A DNA stretch of 64,000 nucleotides from Campylobacter showae (GTDB taxonomy: Bacteria; Campylobacterota; Campylobacteria; Campylobacterales; Campylobacteraceae). The notes under the pieces were generated by a model. That model worked only from the letters and a program-made list of their open reading frames with translations. It ran no database searches and was not told the DNA's origin. Position 1 is the first letter of the stretch. Each line of letters opens with the position of its first letter. The DNA is taken from the NCBI RefSeq assembly GCF_900699785.1, contig NZ_LR535679.1, forward strand, positions 186,001 to 250,000, read 5' to 3'. A program made the position numbers and the translations under genes. This document shows positions 1-9,722 of this stretch, piece after piece.

Positions 1-477
1 AACAATGCTCTAAATGGCAGAACCACCATAACATATAAACAATATTCTGTTTTTATAGGAATTTTACTAAATATCTTGCCAGAGGTTTCGGACGATAATA
101 AAATCATGTTGCGCATCAACCCATCCCTTAGCAGTTTCAAATATAATGAAGACGATGTAAGGCAGAGCACGAGTATAAGAGAAATTGCGCCTGATACTAT
201 ACAAAAGAAACTTTCTACAGTTGTTCAGGTAAATAGCGGTGACACTATAGTTTTAGGTGGGCTTATAGCGCAGTCAAAAGGCAAAGAAAATTCTAAAGTT
301 CCTTTACTTGGTGATATTCCTGTCCTTGGACATGCATTTAAGAGCACGAAAGATAACATTAAAACAACAGAGCTCGTATTTATAATAACACCAAGAATAG
401 TAGATGTGTCAAATGCTACCCCAATCAACCAGTCTCTTAAAGACTTAGGTTTTTCGAGGTCAATATATGAACAATAA
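1..477 (+). CDS. ctsD: CtsD, secretin of the competence type II-like system (C-terminal part)
   Basis: The reading frame is open from base 1, so the gene begins outside the window; only about 158 C-terminal residues are present. They form the end of a secretin domain: a VNSGDTIVLGGLI motif, then VPLLGDIPVLGHAF, then ELVFIITPRIVD, the usual final strands of GspD/PilQ-type outer-membrane rings. In C. jejuni the order ctsR-ctsD-ctsP-ctsX-ctsE-ctsF encodes the natural-transformation machine and the same order follows here, which supports CtsD rather than a protein-secretion GspD. The stop overlaps the next start by 11 bases, suggesting translational coupling. Confidence 0.88.
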   Translation, partial: NNALNGRTTITYKQYSVFIGILLNILPEVSDDNKIMLRINPSLSSFKYNEDDVRQSTSIREIAPDTIQKKLSTVVQVNSGDTIVLGGLIAQSKGKENSKVPLLGDIPVLGHAFKSTKDNIKTTELVFIITPRIVDVSNATPINQSLKDLGFSRSIYEQ

Positions 478-1288
478 ATATACTACTCTTAAAAATATAT
501 TTATTGATATTGCACAAGAAAATGACTATATAAATTTAGATAAATCCATTATCGCATATAAAAAGATTTTGGATTTATTGCAAAAACAAGCAAAGTTAAT
601 TTTATTTTATGGCAAGCCTGGCTGCGGAAAAACATTTTTGCTAAAAAAAATCGTCAGCGATCTTAAAGATCGCGACGATATTTTATTTTTTCCGTACCCG
701 TTTTTTAATGAATCGGAATTTGTAAAATCATTATATGAAGGGATTTTTAAAAAAGAGTCTCAAGAAAAAATCGAAACTTATGAGCAATTTATAAAAATAT
801 ATGAGGCTAAAATTGAAGATAGCCAAGAAAAAAAGCAAATAATAGTTATTCTTGACGAATCACAACTTTATCCTGAGATTTTATTAGAAAAAATTCGCAT
901 AATGTCCGATAGTGGTCTTTTTAAATTTTTATTTGCCACGCATGAAAACGTCGATAAAGATGTACTATCAAGGGATTATTTTAAATCAAGAGTGTGGGAA
1001 AGTATAGAAATGGGCTCTGTTGACACAGAGGAAATGAAAGTTTATCTAGAAAATAAACTTCAGAATAGTCAATTTTTCTATATATTTTTAAAATTTACTG
1101 AAGAGCAATTTAGGCTTTTGAATGAATTAAGTCGTGGAAATTTAAGGATGCTAAACAAACTTATGTTTAATATTTTTGAACTCTATGAATATTTTGATGC
1201 AAATCAACCAACTATAATAGGCGGTGACAAAATGGTAACGAAAATTTTAGAGATGGCAGCCATCAAATCGGAGCTTATAGATGCTTGA
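467..1288 (+). CDS. ctsP: CtsP, AAA ATPase of the transformation system (ExeA-like)
   Basis: A 273-residue cytoplasmic ATPase. The Walker A motif GKPGCGKT lies at about residues 49-56 and a Walker B stretch ends in Asp-Glu at about 130-131. The overall pattern is that of ExeA/MshM-type AAA ATPases that work with secretins. Position between the secretin and CtsX identifies it as CtsP, which in C. jejuni is needed for DNA uptake and is membrane associated. It looks longer than the C. jejuni protein as I remember it (roughly 200 residues), the extra being in the C-terminal lid region. It overlaps ctsD by 11 bases and ctsX by 8. Confidence 0.8.
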   Translation: MNNKYTTLKNIFIDIAQENDYINLDKSIIAYKKILDLLQKQAKLILFYGKPGCGKTFLLKKIVSDLKDRDDILFFPYPFFNESEFVKSLYEGIFKKESQEKIETYEQFIKIYEAKIEDSQEKKQIIVILDESQLYPEILLEKIRIMSDSGLFKFLFATHENVDKDVLSRDYFKSRVWESIEMGSVDTEEMKVYLENKLQNSQFFYIFLKFTEEQFRLLNELSRGNLRMLNKLMFNIFELYEYFDANQPTIIGGDKMVTKILEMAAIKSELIDA

Positions 1289-2186
1289 AACATATGAGAT
1301 ATTGGAGCTAGAAAGGCGATGGAGAGCCTACGACAAAAAGAGAAAAGAGTTTAAGTTTTCAGACAAAAAGAACTACATATACGCCATTTCAGCTGTTTTG
1401 GCTATATCGGTTTCAGTATCTTCGCTTACTTTTTACTTACTAAAGGACTCGCTAGTAAATAATGTTAGTAGCACAACAATTAGCAAAGATATCAAGGAAA
1501 GCAATAAAGATACTATAAGACAGTCTGAAAATGTTGAGCCTGAGCAAAAAATCGATCCAAGCAACAATACTTTGTTAAATTCTGATAATTTTGGCGGAAC
1601 CGAAAATATATCAAATTCTCAAAACAACAGTATCGCAAACGAAGATGCCTCGGACAATATCAATACTAAAATTCAGCAGCACGGTTGGGTAAATGCAAAC
1701 GATATACCACAAGATATACAGCCGGCACCGGTAGACAATATGCATAAAAGCATTGGTGGCAGACAAGTTGCAGTAAAAACACCAACAGAAGAAATGATAA
1801 ATTTTGATTCTGAAAAGCCTATTGTCGCAAAAAGCATGAGTAGCTCTCAAAATCTAAACAAATTCCAAATTCAATCTTCCGGCTCAGATGTTTCGGTAGA
1901 TGAACTGACCGCTAAATTTGAAAAGTCAAATAGTTCCGATATTGCAGTACTGATTGCAAGAAGATACTATGACATCAAAGACTATAAAAATAGTGAAAAA
2001 TGGGCACTAATAGCAAATGAGCTTGATAGCAACAATGAAGAGAGCTGGATAATATTTGCAAAGTCGAAATATAACCTAAAACAAAAAGATGATGCAATAA
2101 GCGTTCTTAGAATATACAACGATAAAGCAAATTCTGCAAATATCGAAGACCTTATGAGACAAATAGAGGACGATACTGCTCTGTAA
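1281..2186 (+). CDS. ctsX: CtsX, inner-membrane protein of the transformation system
   Basis: A 301-residue protein with a basic cytoplasmic N-terminus (about 30 residues), one membrane helix at about 32-54, a long low-complexity region rich in Asn, Ser and Asp (about 65-200), and a TPR-like helical repeat over the last 95 residues (RRYYDIKDYKNSEKWA and following). Synteny with C. jejuni ctsX, between ctsP and ctsE, is the main argument. The C. jejuni protein is shorter (roughly 195 residues), so the linker is expanded here. It probably couples CtsP to periplasmic parts of the machine; that role is inferred. Confidence 0.7.
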   Translation: MLETYEILELERRWRAYDKKRKEFKFSDKKNYIYAISAVLAISVSVSSLTFYLLKDSLVNNVSSTTISKDIKESNKDTIRQSENVEPEQKIDPSNNTLLNSDNFGGTENISNSQNNSIANEDASDNINTKIQQHGWVNANDIPQDIQPAPVDNMHKSIGGRQVAVKTPTEEMINFDSEKPIVAKSMSSSQNLNKFQIQSSGSDVSVDELTAKFEKSNSSDIAVLIARRYYDIKDYKNSEKWALIANELDSNNEESWIIFAKSKYNLKQKDDAISVLRIYNDKANSANIEDLMRQIEDDTAL

Positions 2187-2296
2187 CGAGCAATCGTCCT
2201 ATCAAATATTAGTGGATATTTAAGGCATTAAGGTAGTAATCTTAGTCTACGTGTTCCCATATATTATTATCTTAAAAATGTAAAAAGGTATTTTTT

Positions 2297-4054
2297 GTGA
2301 AAAAAATTTATGAAATATTTTTAACTGATATTTTAAAAAACAAATTAATAACCCAAGCACAATATTCGAATATAGAAACCGCATTAAGAGAAAAAAAAGA
2401 TTTTGAATCAATTTTTCACAAGGAAGCACCAAATTTACAAAACGATTCTATATACGATATACTTGGCGAACTCTACAAAAGACAACGCATTACGATCGAT
2501 GATATCGTAGAAAATTTCGCTGTAAATTTAAAAGATTTTCTAAAATCAGTAGCAACCAAATTTAAGCTTGAGTATATTGATCTAGATAACATTGATATAG
2601 ATTACAAGCTTTGCGAGAAAGTCCAGCTAAATCAACTAAAAACATACCAAGCGCTACCCATAAAAGAAGATGAGATCGCCGTATATGTTGCATTTAAAAA
2701 TCCTTTTGATATGTCTGGGCAAGATAGACTTCAGGCTGTGTTCAATAGAAAATTACTAAAGCCCGTTATCGCGGATCCCTCAAAGATTGACAAATATCTA
2801 AGCAAAGTTGAATTAAACGATAGCGTTAAAGGTATAGTTGCCGAGATCAGAAAAGAGCTCTCGTCAACGACGGTAATAGGCGGCAACGCAAATGAAAATA
2901 GCTCCGGCATATTAAAATTGATTGAAGTTATTTTGCGAACTTCTATAGTAAGCCGCGCAAGCGATATACATATTGAAGCTACAGCAACAAACTGTGTCGT
3001 GCGAGGCAGAATCGACGGCATGTTGGCTGAACTTTTTATCTTTGATAAAGACCTTTTTCCGCCTCTAGTATCGCGCATGAAGCTACTATCAAATATGGAT
3101 ATAGCTGAACGCAGAAAACCTCAAGATGGGCGCTTTTCTGCTCAAGTAGCCGGCAAAGAGTACGATTTTCGTATTTCTACTTTACCGATACTTCACGGCG
3201 AGAGCATAGTTTTACGTATTTTAGATAAATCAAAGGTCCTAATTAGCCTTGAAAATTTAGGCATGCATCCAAACACCTTTGATAAATTTAATAAAGCAAT
3301 GAAAGCCCCTTATGGCATTATATTAGTTACAGGACCGACCGGGTCCGGCAAAACAACCACTCTTTACGCTGCATTAAACGATATAAAAAGCGTTGAGACA
3401 AAAATAATAACCGTCGAAGATCCGGTAGAGTATCAGCTAAATATGATTCAGCAAGTCCACGTAAATGAAAAAGTCGGACTCACTTTTGCTTCAGCTCTTC
3501 GCTCTATTTTAAGACAAGACCCGGACATCATAATGATAGGCGAGATCAGAGACCAGGAAACGCTTCGTATAGCCATTCAGGCCGCACTTACAGGACACTT
3601 AGTATTTTCAACGCTTCATACAAACGATGCAATAAGCGCCGTAACGAGAATCGCCGATATGGGGATCGAGCCGTATCTAATTAGCGGCGCATTGGTGGCG
3701 ATAGAAGCTCAAAGGCTTGTTAGAAAGCTATGTCCAAACTGCAAACAAAAAACAGTTTTACCGTCAAATTTGCAAGAGCAGTTTCAAGACTTTTTACCGC
3801 AAGATTATCAATTTTATAAGCATGTCGGCTGCGATCAATGCTCGCAAACTGGCTATGTAGGACGAGAGATGATAAGTGAAGTTTTGCCGATAAGCGATAA
3901 GATCGCGGCAATGATAGCAAACGGAACCACAAAAGAAGAAATAAAAAAAGTAGCGCTCGAAGAGCATTTTATAGACATGTTTAAGGATGGCGTTATAAGA
4001 GCTGCGAGAGGCATTACGACAATAGATGAAGTATTTAGGGTGGCTAAAGTATGA
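2297..4054 (+). CDS. ctsE: CtsE, type II secretion/type IV pilus-type assembly ATPase
   Basis: A 585-residue GspE/PilB-family hexameric ATPase that would power pseudopilus assembly for DNA uptake. An N-terminal GspE_N-like region (1-200) is followed by the ASDIHIE motif (about 221), Walker A GPTGSGKTTT (about 345), Walker B DPDIIMIGEIRD (about 408), the His box STLHTND (about 438) and a tetracysteine zinc site, CPNC near 478 and CDQC near 515. The start is GTG, preceded by AAGG at 2285-2288; there is a 110-base gap after ctsX. The gene overlaps ctsF by 4 bases (ATGA). Confidence 0.9.
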   Translation: MKKIYEIFLTDILKNKLITQAQYSNIETALREKKDFESIFHKEAPNLQNDSIYDILGELYKRQRITIDDIVENFAVNLKDFLKSVATKFKLEYIDLDNIDIDYKLCEKVQLNQLKTYQALPIKEDEIAVYVAFKNPFDMSGQDRLQAVFNRKLLKPVIADPSKIDKYLSKVELNDSVKGIVAEIRKELSSTTVIGGNANENSSGILKLIEVILRTSIVSRASDIHIEATATNCVVRGRIDGMLAELFIFDKDLFPPLVSRMKLLSNMDIAERRKPQDGRFSAQVAGKEYDFRISTLPILHGESIVLRILDKSKVLISLENLGMHPNTFDKFNKAMKAPYGIILVTGPTGSGKTTTLYAALNDIKSVETKIITVEDPVEYQLNMIQQVHVNEKVGLTFASALRSILRQDPDIIMIGEIRDQETLRIAIQAALTGHLVFSTLHTNDAISAVTRIADMGIEPYLISGALVAIEAQRLVRKLCPNCKQKTVLPSNLQEQFQDFLPQDYQFYKHVGCDQCSQTGYVGREMISEVLPISDKIAAMIANGTTKEEIKKVALEEHFIDMFKDGVIRAARGITTIDEVFRVAKV

Positions 4055-5301
4055 AATTTTTTGAAGTTGAATATATGGCTAACGGTCGTCGCCAGAAGAT
4101 GACCTTAAAGGCAAACAACAGAAGCGAAGCGCAGGCTATAGCAAAAAACAAAAATGCCGGCGTAATAGTAAAAGTCGGGGAAACAAAAAGCGTTCCATTA
4201 GAGGAGCAATTTGCCGATCTAATGAGTAAAGCGTCAACTTTTCTCGGTGGTTCAAAAATAAAAATCAATAACCTAATTGCTGCTTTTAGGCAGCTAAGCG
4301 TTATGACCAATGCCGGAATTTCAATCCACGATAGCATCAAAGAAGTATCTAAATCCACAGAAGACAAGAGACTTAAGGCTATATTTGCAACCTTAAACGA
4401 CGACCTTAACCAAGGTCAAAGCCTGACCGATGCTATAACTAAATTTAAGGGTGAGCTCGGTGACGTAGTTGTAGCCATGGTGAAACTTGGCGAAAGCACA
4501 GGTAATATGTCTGAGTCGCTACATAAGCTATCTGAAATTTTGCAAGAAGTTTGGGAGAATCAGAGAAAATTTAAAAAAGCTCTTAGATACCCGATTATAG
4601 TAATGTCTGCGATGGCTATAGCTTTTGTCATTTTGATGCTGTTTGTCGTTCCTCAGTTTAGGGAAATATTTGAGCAACTTGGAGCTAAACTGCCTGTTCC
4701 TACGATTATTCTCCTCTCTATTGAGAGCGCATTAAGCAATTACGGCCTATACATATTAGCCGGTTTTATAGCCGCAATATACGCCATCAGATATCTATAT
4801 AAAAGCAACGATGATTTTAAATACAAATTTGATAAATTTCTACTAAAAGTCTATTTGATCAATAAAATAATATTTTATTCAACCATGAATAGGTTTAATC
4901 TTATTTTTACAGAGCTTGTAAGAGCAGGTATCCCTATCGCCGACGCCCTTGAAACAGCGACTTTAACAGTAGAAAACCAAGATATACACGACAAGCTCGC
5001 TACGATAAAGATTGCAGTTTCAAGAGGCGTATCTTTAACAGAGGCTTTTAGAGACACTCAGCTTTACGAAAGCATGCTTATACAGATGCTAAGCGCTGGT
5101 GAAAAAGGCGGTGCGATAGATGCGATGCTTGAAAAGATAACCGATTATTACAAGGCTAAATTTAGCGATCTAGTCGATAACATCTCAAGCTACGTCGAAC
5201 CGATCATGCTTTTGTTTATGGCCGGCATGGTTATCCTTTTGGCGCTTGGTATTTTTATGCCTATGTGGGATCTTGGAAATGCCGTTCAAGGGCGACAATA
5301 A
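4051..5301 (+). CDS. ctsF: CtsF, GspF/PilC-type inner-membrane platform protein
   Basis: A 416-residue protein with two T2SF domains (about 70-195 and 270-395), the usual three membrane helices (about 175-200, 222-240 and near the C-terminus) and the family motifs around FRQLSVMTNAGI and GEKGGAIDAML. It forms the inner-membrane platform that CtsE drives. It shares the ATGA overlap with ctsE and ends the operon; the next gene starts 21 bases later and is functionally unrelated. Length and domain order are normal for the family. Confidence 0.9.
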   Translation: MKFFEVEYMANGRRQKMTLKANNRSEAQAIAKNKNAGVIVKVGETKSVPLEEQFADLMSKASTFLGGSKIKINNLIAAFRQLSVMTNAGISIHDSIKEVSKSTEDKRLKAIFATLNDDLNQGQSLTDAITKFKGELGDVVVAMVKLGESTGNMSESLHKLSEILQEVWENQRKFKKALRYPIIVMSAMAIAFVILMLFVVPQFREIFEQLGAKLPVPTIILLSIESALSNYGLYILAGFIAAIYAIRYLYKSNDDFKYKFDKFLLKVYLINKIIFYSTMNRFNLIFTELVRAGIPIADALETATLTVENQDIHDKLATIKIAVSRGVSLTEAFRDTQLYESMLIQMLSAGEKGGAIDAMLEKITDYYKAKFSDLVDNISSYVEPIMLLFMAGMVILLALGIFMPMWDLGNAVQGRQ

Positions 5302-5322
5302 ATAGGAATTTAAGGAAGTAAA

Positions 5323-5826
5323 ATGCAAACCAGTTCAAATGAGCGTCAAGTTAGCGCCGATGCATTTTTGGTTTCAAAAACCGACACAAAGGGCAAAATA
5401 ACCTATTGTAACATCCCGTTTACCCAAATAGTCGGAGCAAAAGGTGATGAGCTTATCGGAAAGCCGCACAATATCGTAAGGCATCCCGATATGCCGCGCA
5501 TTATTTTTAAAATTTTATGGGAGCACGTAAAAAATAAAAAAGAGGTTTTTGCCTACGTTAAAAACAAAAGCTTTGACGGTTCATTTTACTGGGTGTTTGC
5601 AAATGTGACGGCTTCGCTTGATCAAAATGGCAACACTATCGGTTACTATTCCGTTAGACGAAAACCAAACCCAAAAGCTTTAGAAATCATTATTCCGCTT
5701 TACAAGCAACTACTAGAGGCCGAAAAGAGCGGCGGCATAGAGGCGTCGTCAAGACTACTTGAAAGTGTTTTAAAAGAAAAAAATAAAAGCTATGATGAGC
5801 TGATGAATAATTTACAAAGATTGTAG
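5323..5826 (+). CDS. PAS-domain sensor, Aer/CetB-like
   Basis: A 167-residue soluble protein with one PAS domain (about 12-120) carrying the Aer-type signature: [23 protein letters not shown] and ANVT. Such domains commonly bind FAD and sense redox state. A short helical tail (about 120-167) could dock to a chemoreceptor. It lies 11 bases upstream of a soluble chemoreceptor gene, as in the bipartite CetA/CetB energy-taxis system of C. jejuni, where the PAS protein and the signalling protein are separate. The partner here lacks the membrane helix of CetA. Good AAGGAAG ribosome-binding site. FAD binding is inferred from family resemblance. Confidence 0.78.
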   Translation: MQTSSNERQVSADAFLVSKTDTKGKITYCNIPFTQIVGAKGDELIGKPHNIVRHPDMPRIIFKILWEHVKNKKEVFAYVKNKSFDGSFYWVFANVTASLDQNGNTIGYYSVRRKPNPKALEIIIPLYKQLLEAEKSGGIEASSRLLESVLKEKNKSYDELMNNLQRL

Positions 5827-5837
5827 TAGAGAGTGAT

Positions 5838-7100
5838 ATGTTTTTTAAAAAAGAAAAAGTAAGTTACGACGAAATTTTAAACGTAATCGAGCAGGCTAGA
5901 AACGGCTTTTTAGAGCCTAGAATTTTAAAAGTCGATCAAAATTCGCAAATCGGTAAAATAGCCATCGGCATCAACGACTTGCTCGATCAAGTCGAAGCCC
6001 TACAAAGAGAGATGAATACTTGCGTAAAATCTGCCGAAAGCGGGATACCTTATAGAAATATCTTCACAGATGGTTTTCGCGGGCTTTTTAGAACCAACGC
6101 CATATCCATGAGCGAGGGTGTCGATGGCATAAAAGCCGGACAAAAAGGTAAAACCAGAGGCATACTCTCTGAAAAATTTAGCGAGCTCGGTAGTGGAAAC
6201 GACGGTATTTTAGAAGTACAAAACGACCTCAATCAGAGTATTAAAAATTTAACCCAAATTTCAACCATGGCGCAAGATACTTCGGTAAAGGCCAACGAAA
6301 GTATGTCTGCCGTAAGCGAACTTAGTCAAAATATGGGCAATCTAGAGCATCTCATCACAGAGTCGACCCAAGCCATTAAAAATTTAGCTCACAGAACCGA
6401 GGAAATTTCATCGGTAGTAAATTTGATCAAAGATATCGCCGAGCAAACAAATCTGCTCGCTCTTAACGCAGCCATAGAAGCGGCGCGCGCCGGCGAACAT
6501 GGACGAGGCTTTGCCGTAGTCGCGGACGAAGTGCGAAAGCTAGCCGAAAATACGCAAAAGGCTACAAGCGAAATCGGCATGAACATCCAAACCCTGCAAC
6601 AACAAACAAATGATCTAAACGACAACTCCAATAAAATCACGCAAATAGCGCAAGTCGCAAACGTAAGCGTGTCTAAATTTAGGGATGCCGTGAACGTATT
6701 TAGCCAGGGTGCGACGCAAAGCGCAAAAATCTCAAAATACGTCGAAAACAAAACAATCGGTATCATCGGTAAGATTAACCGAGTGACATATCTACAGACC
6801 GCATACGGAAACGTCATCAACGAAAGAGGCGACGACGAAAATATGCAAAAACAAACGCAAAATTTAAATGCATGGTATGAGAGCGCGGCGGCATATTTTG
6901 CAAATTCAAAAAGCTTCGAGAAGACAAGCGCTCCCGCAAAACAAATAAGCGATCTAGTAAAAGCTAACCTAGACGACTCAAAAAACGGTTACAATATGAA
7001 CGATATCCAAAAATTCGTCGATAGATTTGCTAAAGTCAAACAAGCAAGCGGCGAGATATTTAAGATAATAGACGCAACGATCGAAGAAGGCGTAAAGTAA
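5838..7100 (+). CDS. Soluble methyl-accepting chemotaxis protein with a degenerate CZB domain
   Basis: A 420-residue chemoreceptor without membrane segments. Residues 1-100 are a helical input region. The signalling hairpin, about 130-300, contains the conserved tip [21 protein letters not shown] followed by [16 protein letters not shown]. Residues about 310-420 align by eye with a CZB (chemoreceptor zinc-binding) domain: KINRV against the usual K(I/L)DHV, QNLNAWY against CRLGKWY, and APAKQIS against PPHxxVH. At all four usual zinc positions (His, Cys, His, His) this protein has Arg315, Gln341, Ala367 and Ser371. It probably signals through CheA/CheW with input from the PAS protein just upstream. 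Confidence 0.85.
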   Translation: MFFKKEKVSYDEILNVIEQARNGFLEPRILKVDQNSQIGKIAIGINDLLDQVEALQREMNTCVKSAESGIPYRNIFTDGFRGLFRTNAISMSEGVDGIKAGQKGKTRGILSEKFSELGSGNDGILEVQNDLNQSIKNLTQISTMAQDTSVKANESMSAVSELSQNMGNLEHLITESTQAIKNLAHRTEEISSVVNLIKDIAEQTNLLALNAAIEAARAGEHGRGFAVVADEVRKLAENTQKATSEIGMNIQTLQQQTNDLNDNSNKITQIAQVANVSVSKFRDAVNVFSQGATQSAKISKYVENKTIGIIGKINRVTYLQTAYGNVINERGDDENMQKQTQNLNAWYESAAAYFANSKSFEKTSAPAKQISDLVKANLDDSKNGYNMNDIQKFVDRFAKVKQASGEIFKIIDATIEEGVK

Positions 7101-7109
7101 CATTATATG

Positions 7110-7146
7110 AAATTTGAGCCAAATTTAAAACGTTTGGCTCAAATTT
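7110..7146. terminator. Hairpin terminator after the chemoreceptor gene
   Basis: A perfect 14-bp inverted repeat, AAATTTGAGCCAAA at 7110-7123 and TTTGGCTCAAATTT at 7133-7146, separated by 9 bases, starts 10 bases after the stop codon. The stem is strong but no long U-run follows on the + strand. Confidence 0.6.
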
Positions 7147-7542
7147 GAACCCTCTCATGCTACCTTAAAAAATTAGTCTAAAGCATTTCGATAAAAGCGA
7201 AAATCTTAGAATGCATAGTCGCAAGAAAATAGTACAAACCATGCCTGAAAGCAATCAAAAATATCTTGGATTTGTTTTAAACTTGTAGGCATAAATTTAC
7301 ACTCTTGTACAAGAGGCGCAAACATCCTTGCAAATTTATACCCATGAAATCAAAATTAGTAAATTTGCCCCGCGCCAACCAAAAACCGTATATCGCAAAT
7401 TCAACAAATTTAACCCAAAAGCACACCGGCCATTCTCTGTATTGCCTTAATTCCACAAAAGGCAAACTTATCTAAAACAAGCTTGCCTCCTCTCAAATTT
7501 GACCAAATCCCAAAACAAATTCGGTCAAATTTAAATGCAAAT
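7147..7542. other. Gene-free stretch, 396 bases
   Basis: The stretch is AT-rich with several AAATTT words. The short reading frames on either strand (up to about 62 codons) lack a ribosome-binding site and resemble no family I know. It separates the chemotaxis pair from the convergent yqeY. I see nothing functional in it. Confidence 0.5.
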
Positions 7543-7980
7543 TTAGCCCAGCAACCTCTTTGCGCACTCGCTTATGCTCTTGCCGTCGCTTCTAGCGCCG
7601 ATTTTTTCTTTGGCCGCTTTCATCACCGCGCCGATATTTGCGCCCTCGCCTAATCCGGCGATGATCGCTTTTATCTGGGCTTCTAGTTCGTCTGCGCTTA
7701 GTTGCTTCGGTAGATAGCCGTTTATGATGTCGATCTCTTTTTGCTCGTTTTGCGCCAGATCGTCCCTGCCGCCGTTTTTATACTGCTCGATAGAGTCCAT
7801 GCGGCGTTTGATCTGGGTTTGTAGGATCGGTAGCACCTTTTCGTCGGTCATTTCGGCACGCTCATCGACTTCGACTTGCTTGATGACCGAGTTTATGAGC
7901 CTTAGCGTGTCGCGACGAAAGTTATCTTTTTCTTTCATTGCAGTCTTGATGTCCTCTAAAATTTGCTCCCTAATCGTCAT
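7543..7980 (-). CDS. yqeY: GatB/YqeY-domain protein
   Basis: A 145-residue all-helical protein with the YqeY pattern throughout: TIREQILEDIKTAMK at the N-terminus, RRDTLRLINS, QIKRRMDSIEQY and the C-terminal GAVMKAAKEKIG. The family shares the tail domain of GatB, the tRNA amidotransferase subunit, but its cellular role is unsettled. Length is normal. The start codon follows AAAGGAGAAAAA. It is divergent from the phosphate transporter gene and shares a 130-base promoter region with it. Confidence 0.9.
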   Translation of the reverse strand: MTIREQILEDIKTAMKEKDNFRRDTLRLINSVIKQVEVDERAEMTDEKVLPILQTQIKRRMDSIEQYKNGGRDDLAQNEQKEIDIINGYLPKQLSADELEAQIKAIIAGLGEGANIGAVMKAAKEKIGARSDGKSISECAKRLLG

Positions 7981-8077
7981 TTTTTCTCCTTTAAATTTAA
8001 GTGGGCAAATTATAACGAAGCTAAAATTTAAAGCTAATAAAACCGCCTAAATTTGGCTTGCTTAAGAAAAATATAGC

Positions 8078-8083
8078 TATAAT
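8078..8083 (+). promoter_or_regulatory. -10 box (TATAAT) for the phosphate transporter gene
   Basis: TATAAT lies 28 bases upstream of the TTG start of the downstream gene, in an AT-rich stretch typical of Campylobacter sigma-70 promoters, which rely on the -10 box and periodic upstream A/T. Confidence 0.5.
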
Positions 8084-8110
8084 TAACCATTCATTTTTAA
8101 AAGGACTTGC

Positions 8111-9655
8111 TTGAGAAGCGACAATCTTTTTGCCTTTGCGATCTTCGCCATTACCGCGTTTGGATTTTTCGTTTGGGGCTATCAGTACATCCCGACTCAT
8201 CACTTTTTGCTTTTCAGTATCGCTAGTATTTTCGGTATCTTTATGGCGTTTAACATCGGCGGCAACGACGTCGCAAACTCCTTTGGCACGAGCGTAGGCG
8301 CCAAGACCGTGACGATAAAGCAAGCCCTAGTTATAGCCGCTATTTTCGAGCTTAGCGGCGCGATATTTGCCGGCGGAGAGGTAACCAAAACCATCCGCGA
8401 GGGCATCGTGAGCTTCCCGCAGGAGGGCACCGAGCCTATGCTTTTCGTGCTGATTATGATGTCGGCGCTTTTAAGCTCGGGCATTTGGCTATTTATCGCA
8501 TCTAAAAAGGGGTTACCTATCTCCACGACGCACTCGATCGTAGGCGGTATCGTCGGCGCCGGGCTTACCATGGGCTTTACGACGATGGGCGGGGATAAGG
8601 CCCTAGCTATGGTCTCCTGGGGCGAGATAGGCAGGATCGCCGTGAGCTGGGTCATCTCGCCGCTATTAGGAGGCATCCTTTCTTACTTCATTTACGGCTA
8701 CATAAAATCTAAAATTTTGATCCCGACTCGTAAATTTACCCTAGAGCTAAAGGTACTAAAACGCGAGCGTAAAGCCTATAAAGAGCGCTATTTGCAAGAG
8801 CTAAAAACAAAACCCGAAAGCGAGCAGATAAAGATACTAAGCAAGATCGCGGTCCTTGACGACGACGACGTCGAAAGCGGCGAACGCAGCGAATACAAGC
8901 TCGCCATCAAAGCCATGAAAGAGCGCGAAAAAGAGTTAGATACGTCAAAAGCCATGCGCAAACACATCCCGATGGTGGCCGGCATCGGCGCGATCATTAT
9001 CTCATCGATGATGCTGTTTAAAGGCCTAGCGCACCTAAATCTCGATATCGGCTTTATCGGCACGATCTGGATCATCTGCGTCATCGGCATCGTCACCTAT
9101 CTCGCCACGCTTGCGATGATAAACGTGATGAAAAAAGACAACGCTGAAAAGAGCACAAACCGCATTTTCTCATGGTTTCAGATATTTACGGCCTCCTCGT
9201 TTGCATTCTCTCACGGCGCCAACGACATAGCAAACGCCGTAGGTCCATTTGCCGCGATCCTAGACGTGCTAAAAACAGGCTCGATAAACGCCACCGCTCC
9301 GGTGCCGGGCATCGCGATGGTGACATTTGGTATCTCGCTCGTGGTGGGGCTTTGGTTTCTGGGTAAAGAAGTCATCACCACGATAGGCAGCAAGCTAGCC
9401 GAGATCCTACCTACGACGGGATTTAGCGCCGAGCTAGCCGCTAGCACCGTTATCCTGCTAGCTACAAAGCTCGGCATCCCAGTCTCCTCGACGCATATCC
9501 TTATCGGCGCGGTGCTTGGTATCGGTATCCTAAACCGCGACGCCAACTGGAAGATGGTCAAACCTATCGTGCTTGCGTGGGTCATCACCCTACCGATCGC
9601 AGGCGGCTCGGCAGCGCTAATCTATATGCTTCTTAAGACCGTGTTGGGTCTTTAA
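8111..9655 (+). CDS. PiT-family inorganic phosphate transporter
   Basis: A 514-residue permease with about ten membrane helices and a central cytoplasmic loop (about 200-280, charged, helical). The two inverted family signatures are present: GGNDVANSFGTSVG near residue 53 and SHGANDIANAVGP near residue 372. These proteins import phosphate, often as metal-phosphate, with protons or sodium. The start is a TTG after AAGGAC; a second TTG lies four bases upstream in another frame. PitA versus PitB cannot be told. It is transcribed alone. Confidence 0.93.
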   Translation: MRSDNLFAFAIFAITAFGFFVWGYQYIPTHHFLLFSIASIFGIFMAFNIGGNDVANSFGTSVGAKTVTIKQALVIAAIFELSGAIFAGGEVTKTIREGIVSFPQEGTEPMLFVLIMMSALLSSGIWLFIASKKGLPISTTHSIVGGIVGAGLTMGFTTMGGDKALAMVSWGEIGRIAVSWVISPLLGGILSYFIYGYIKSKILIPTRKFTLELKVLKRERKAYKERYLQELKTKPESEQIKILSKIAVLDDDDVESGERSEYKLAIKAMKEREKELDTSKAMRKHIPMVAGIGAIIISSMMLFKGLAHLNLDIGFIGTIWIICVIGIVTYLATLAMINVMKKDNAEKSTNRIFSWFQIFTASSFAFSHGANDIANAVGPFAAILDVLKTGSINATAPVPGIAMVTFGISLVVGLWFLGKEVITTIGSKLAEILPTTGFSAELAASTVILLATKLGIPVSSTHILIGAVLGIGILNRDANWKMVKPIVLAWVITLPIAGGSAALIYMLLKTVLGL

Positions 9656-9722
9656 ATTTGACTCTTGCGAGCTACGGGCTCGTCTGATTTGATTTTACGT
9701 CAGTATCTGACAAATTTGAGGT

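Noticed and set aside
7277..7465. 62-codon minus-strand frame between the chemoreceptor and yqeY genes
   Set aside because: No start signal; residues look random.
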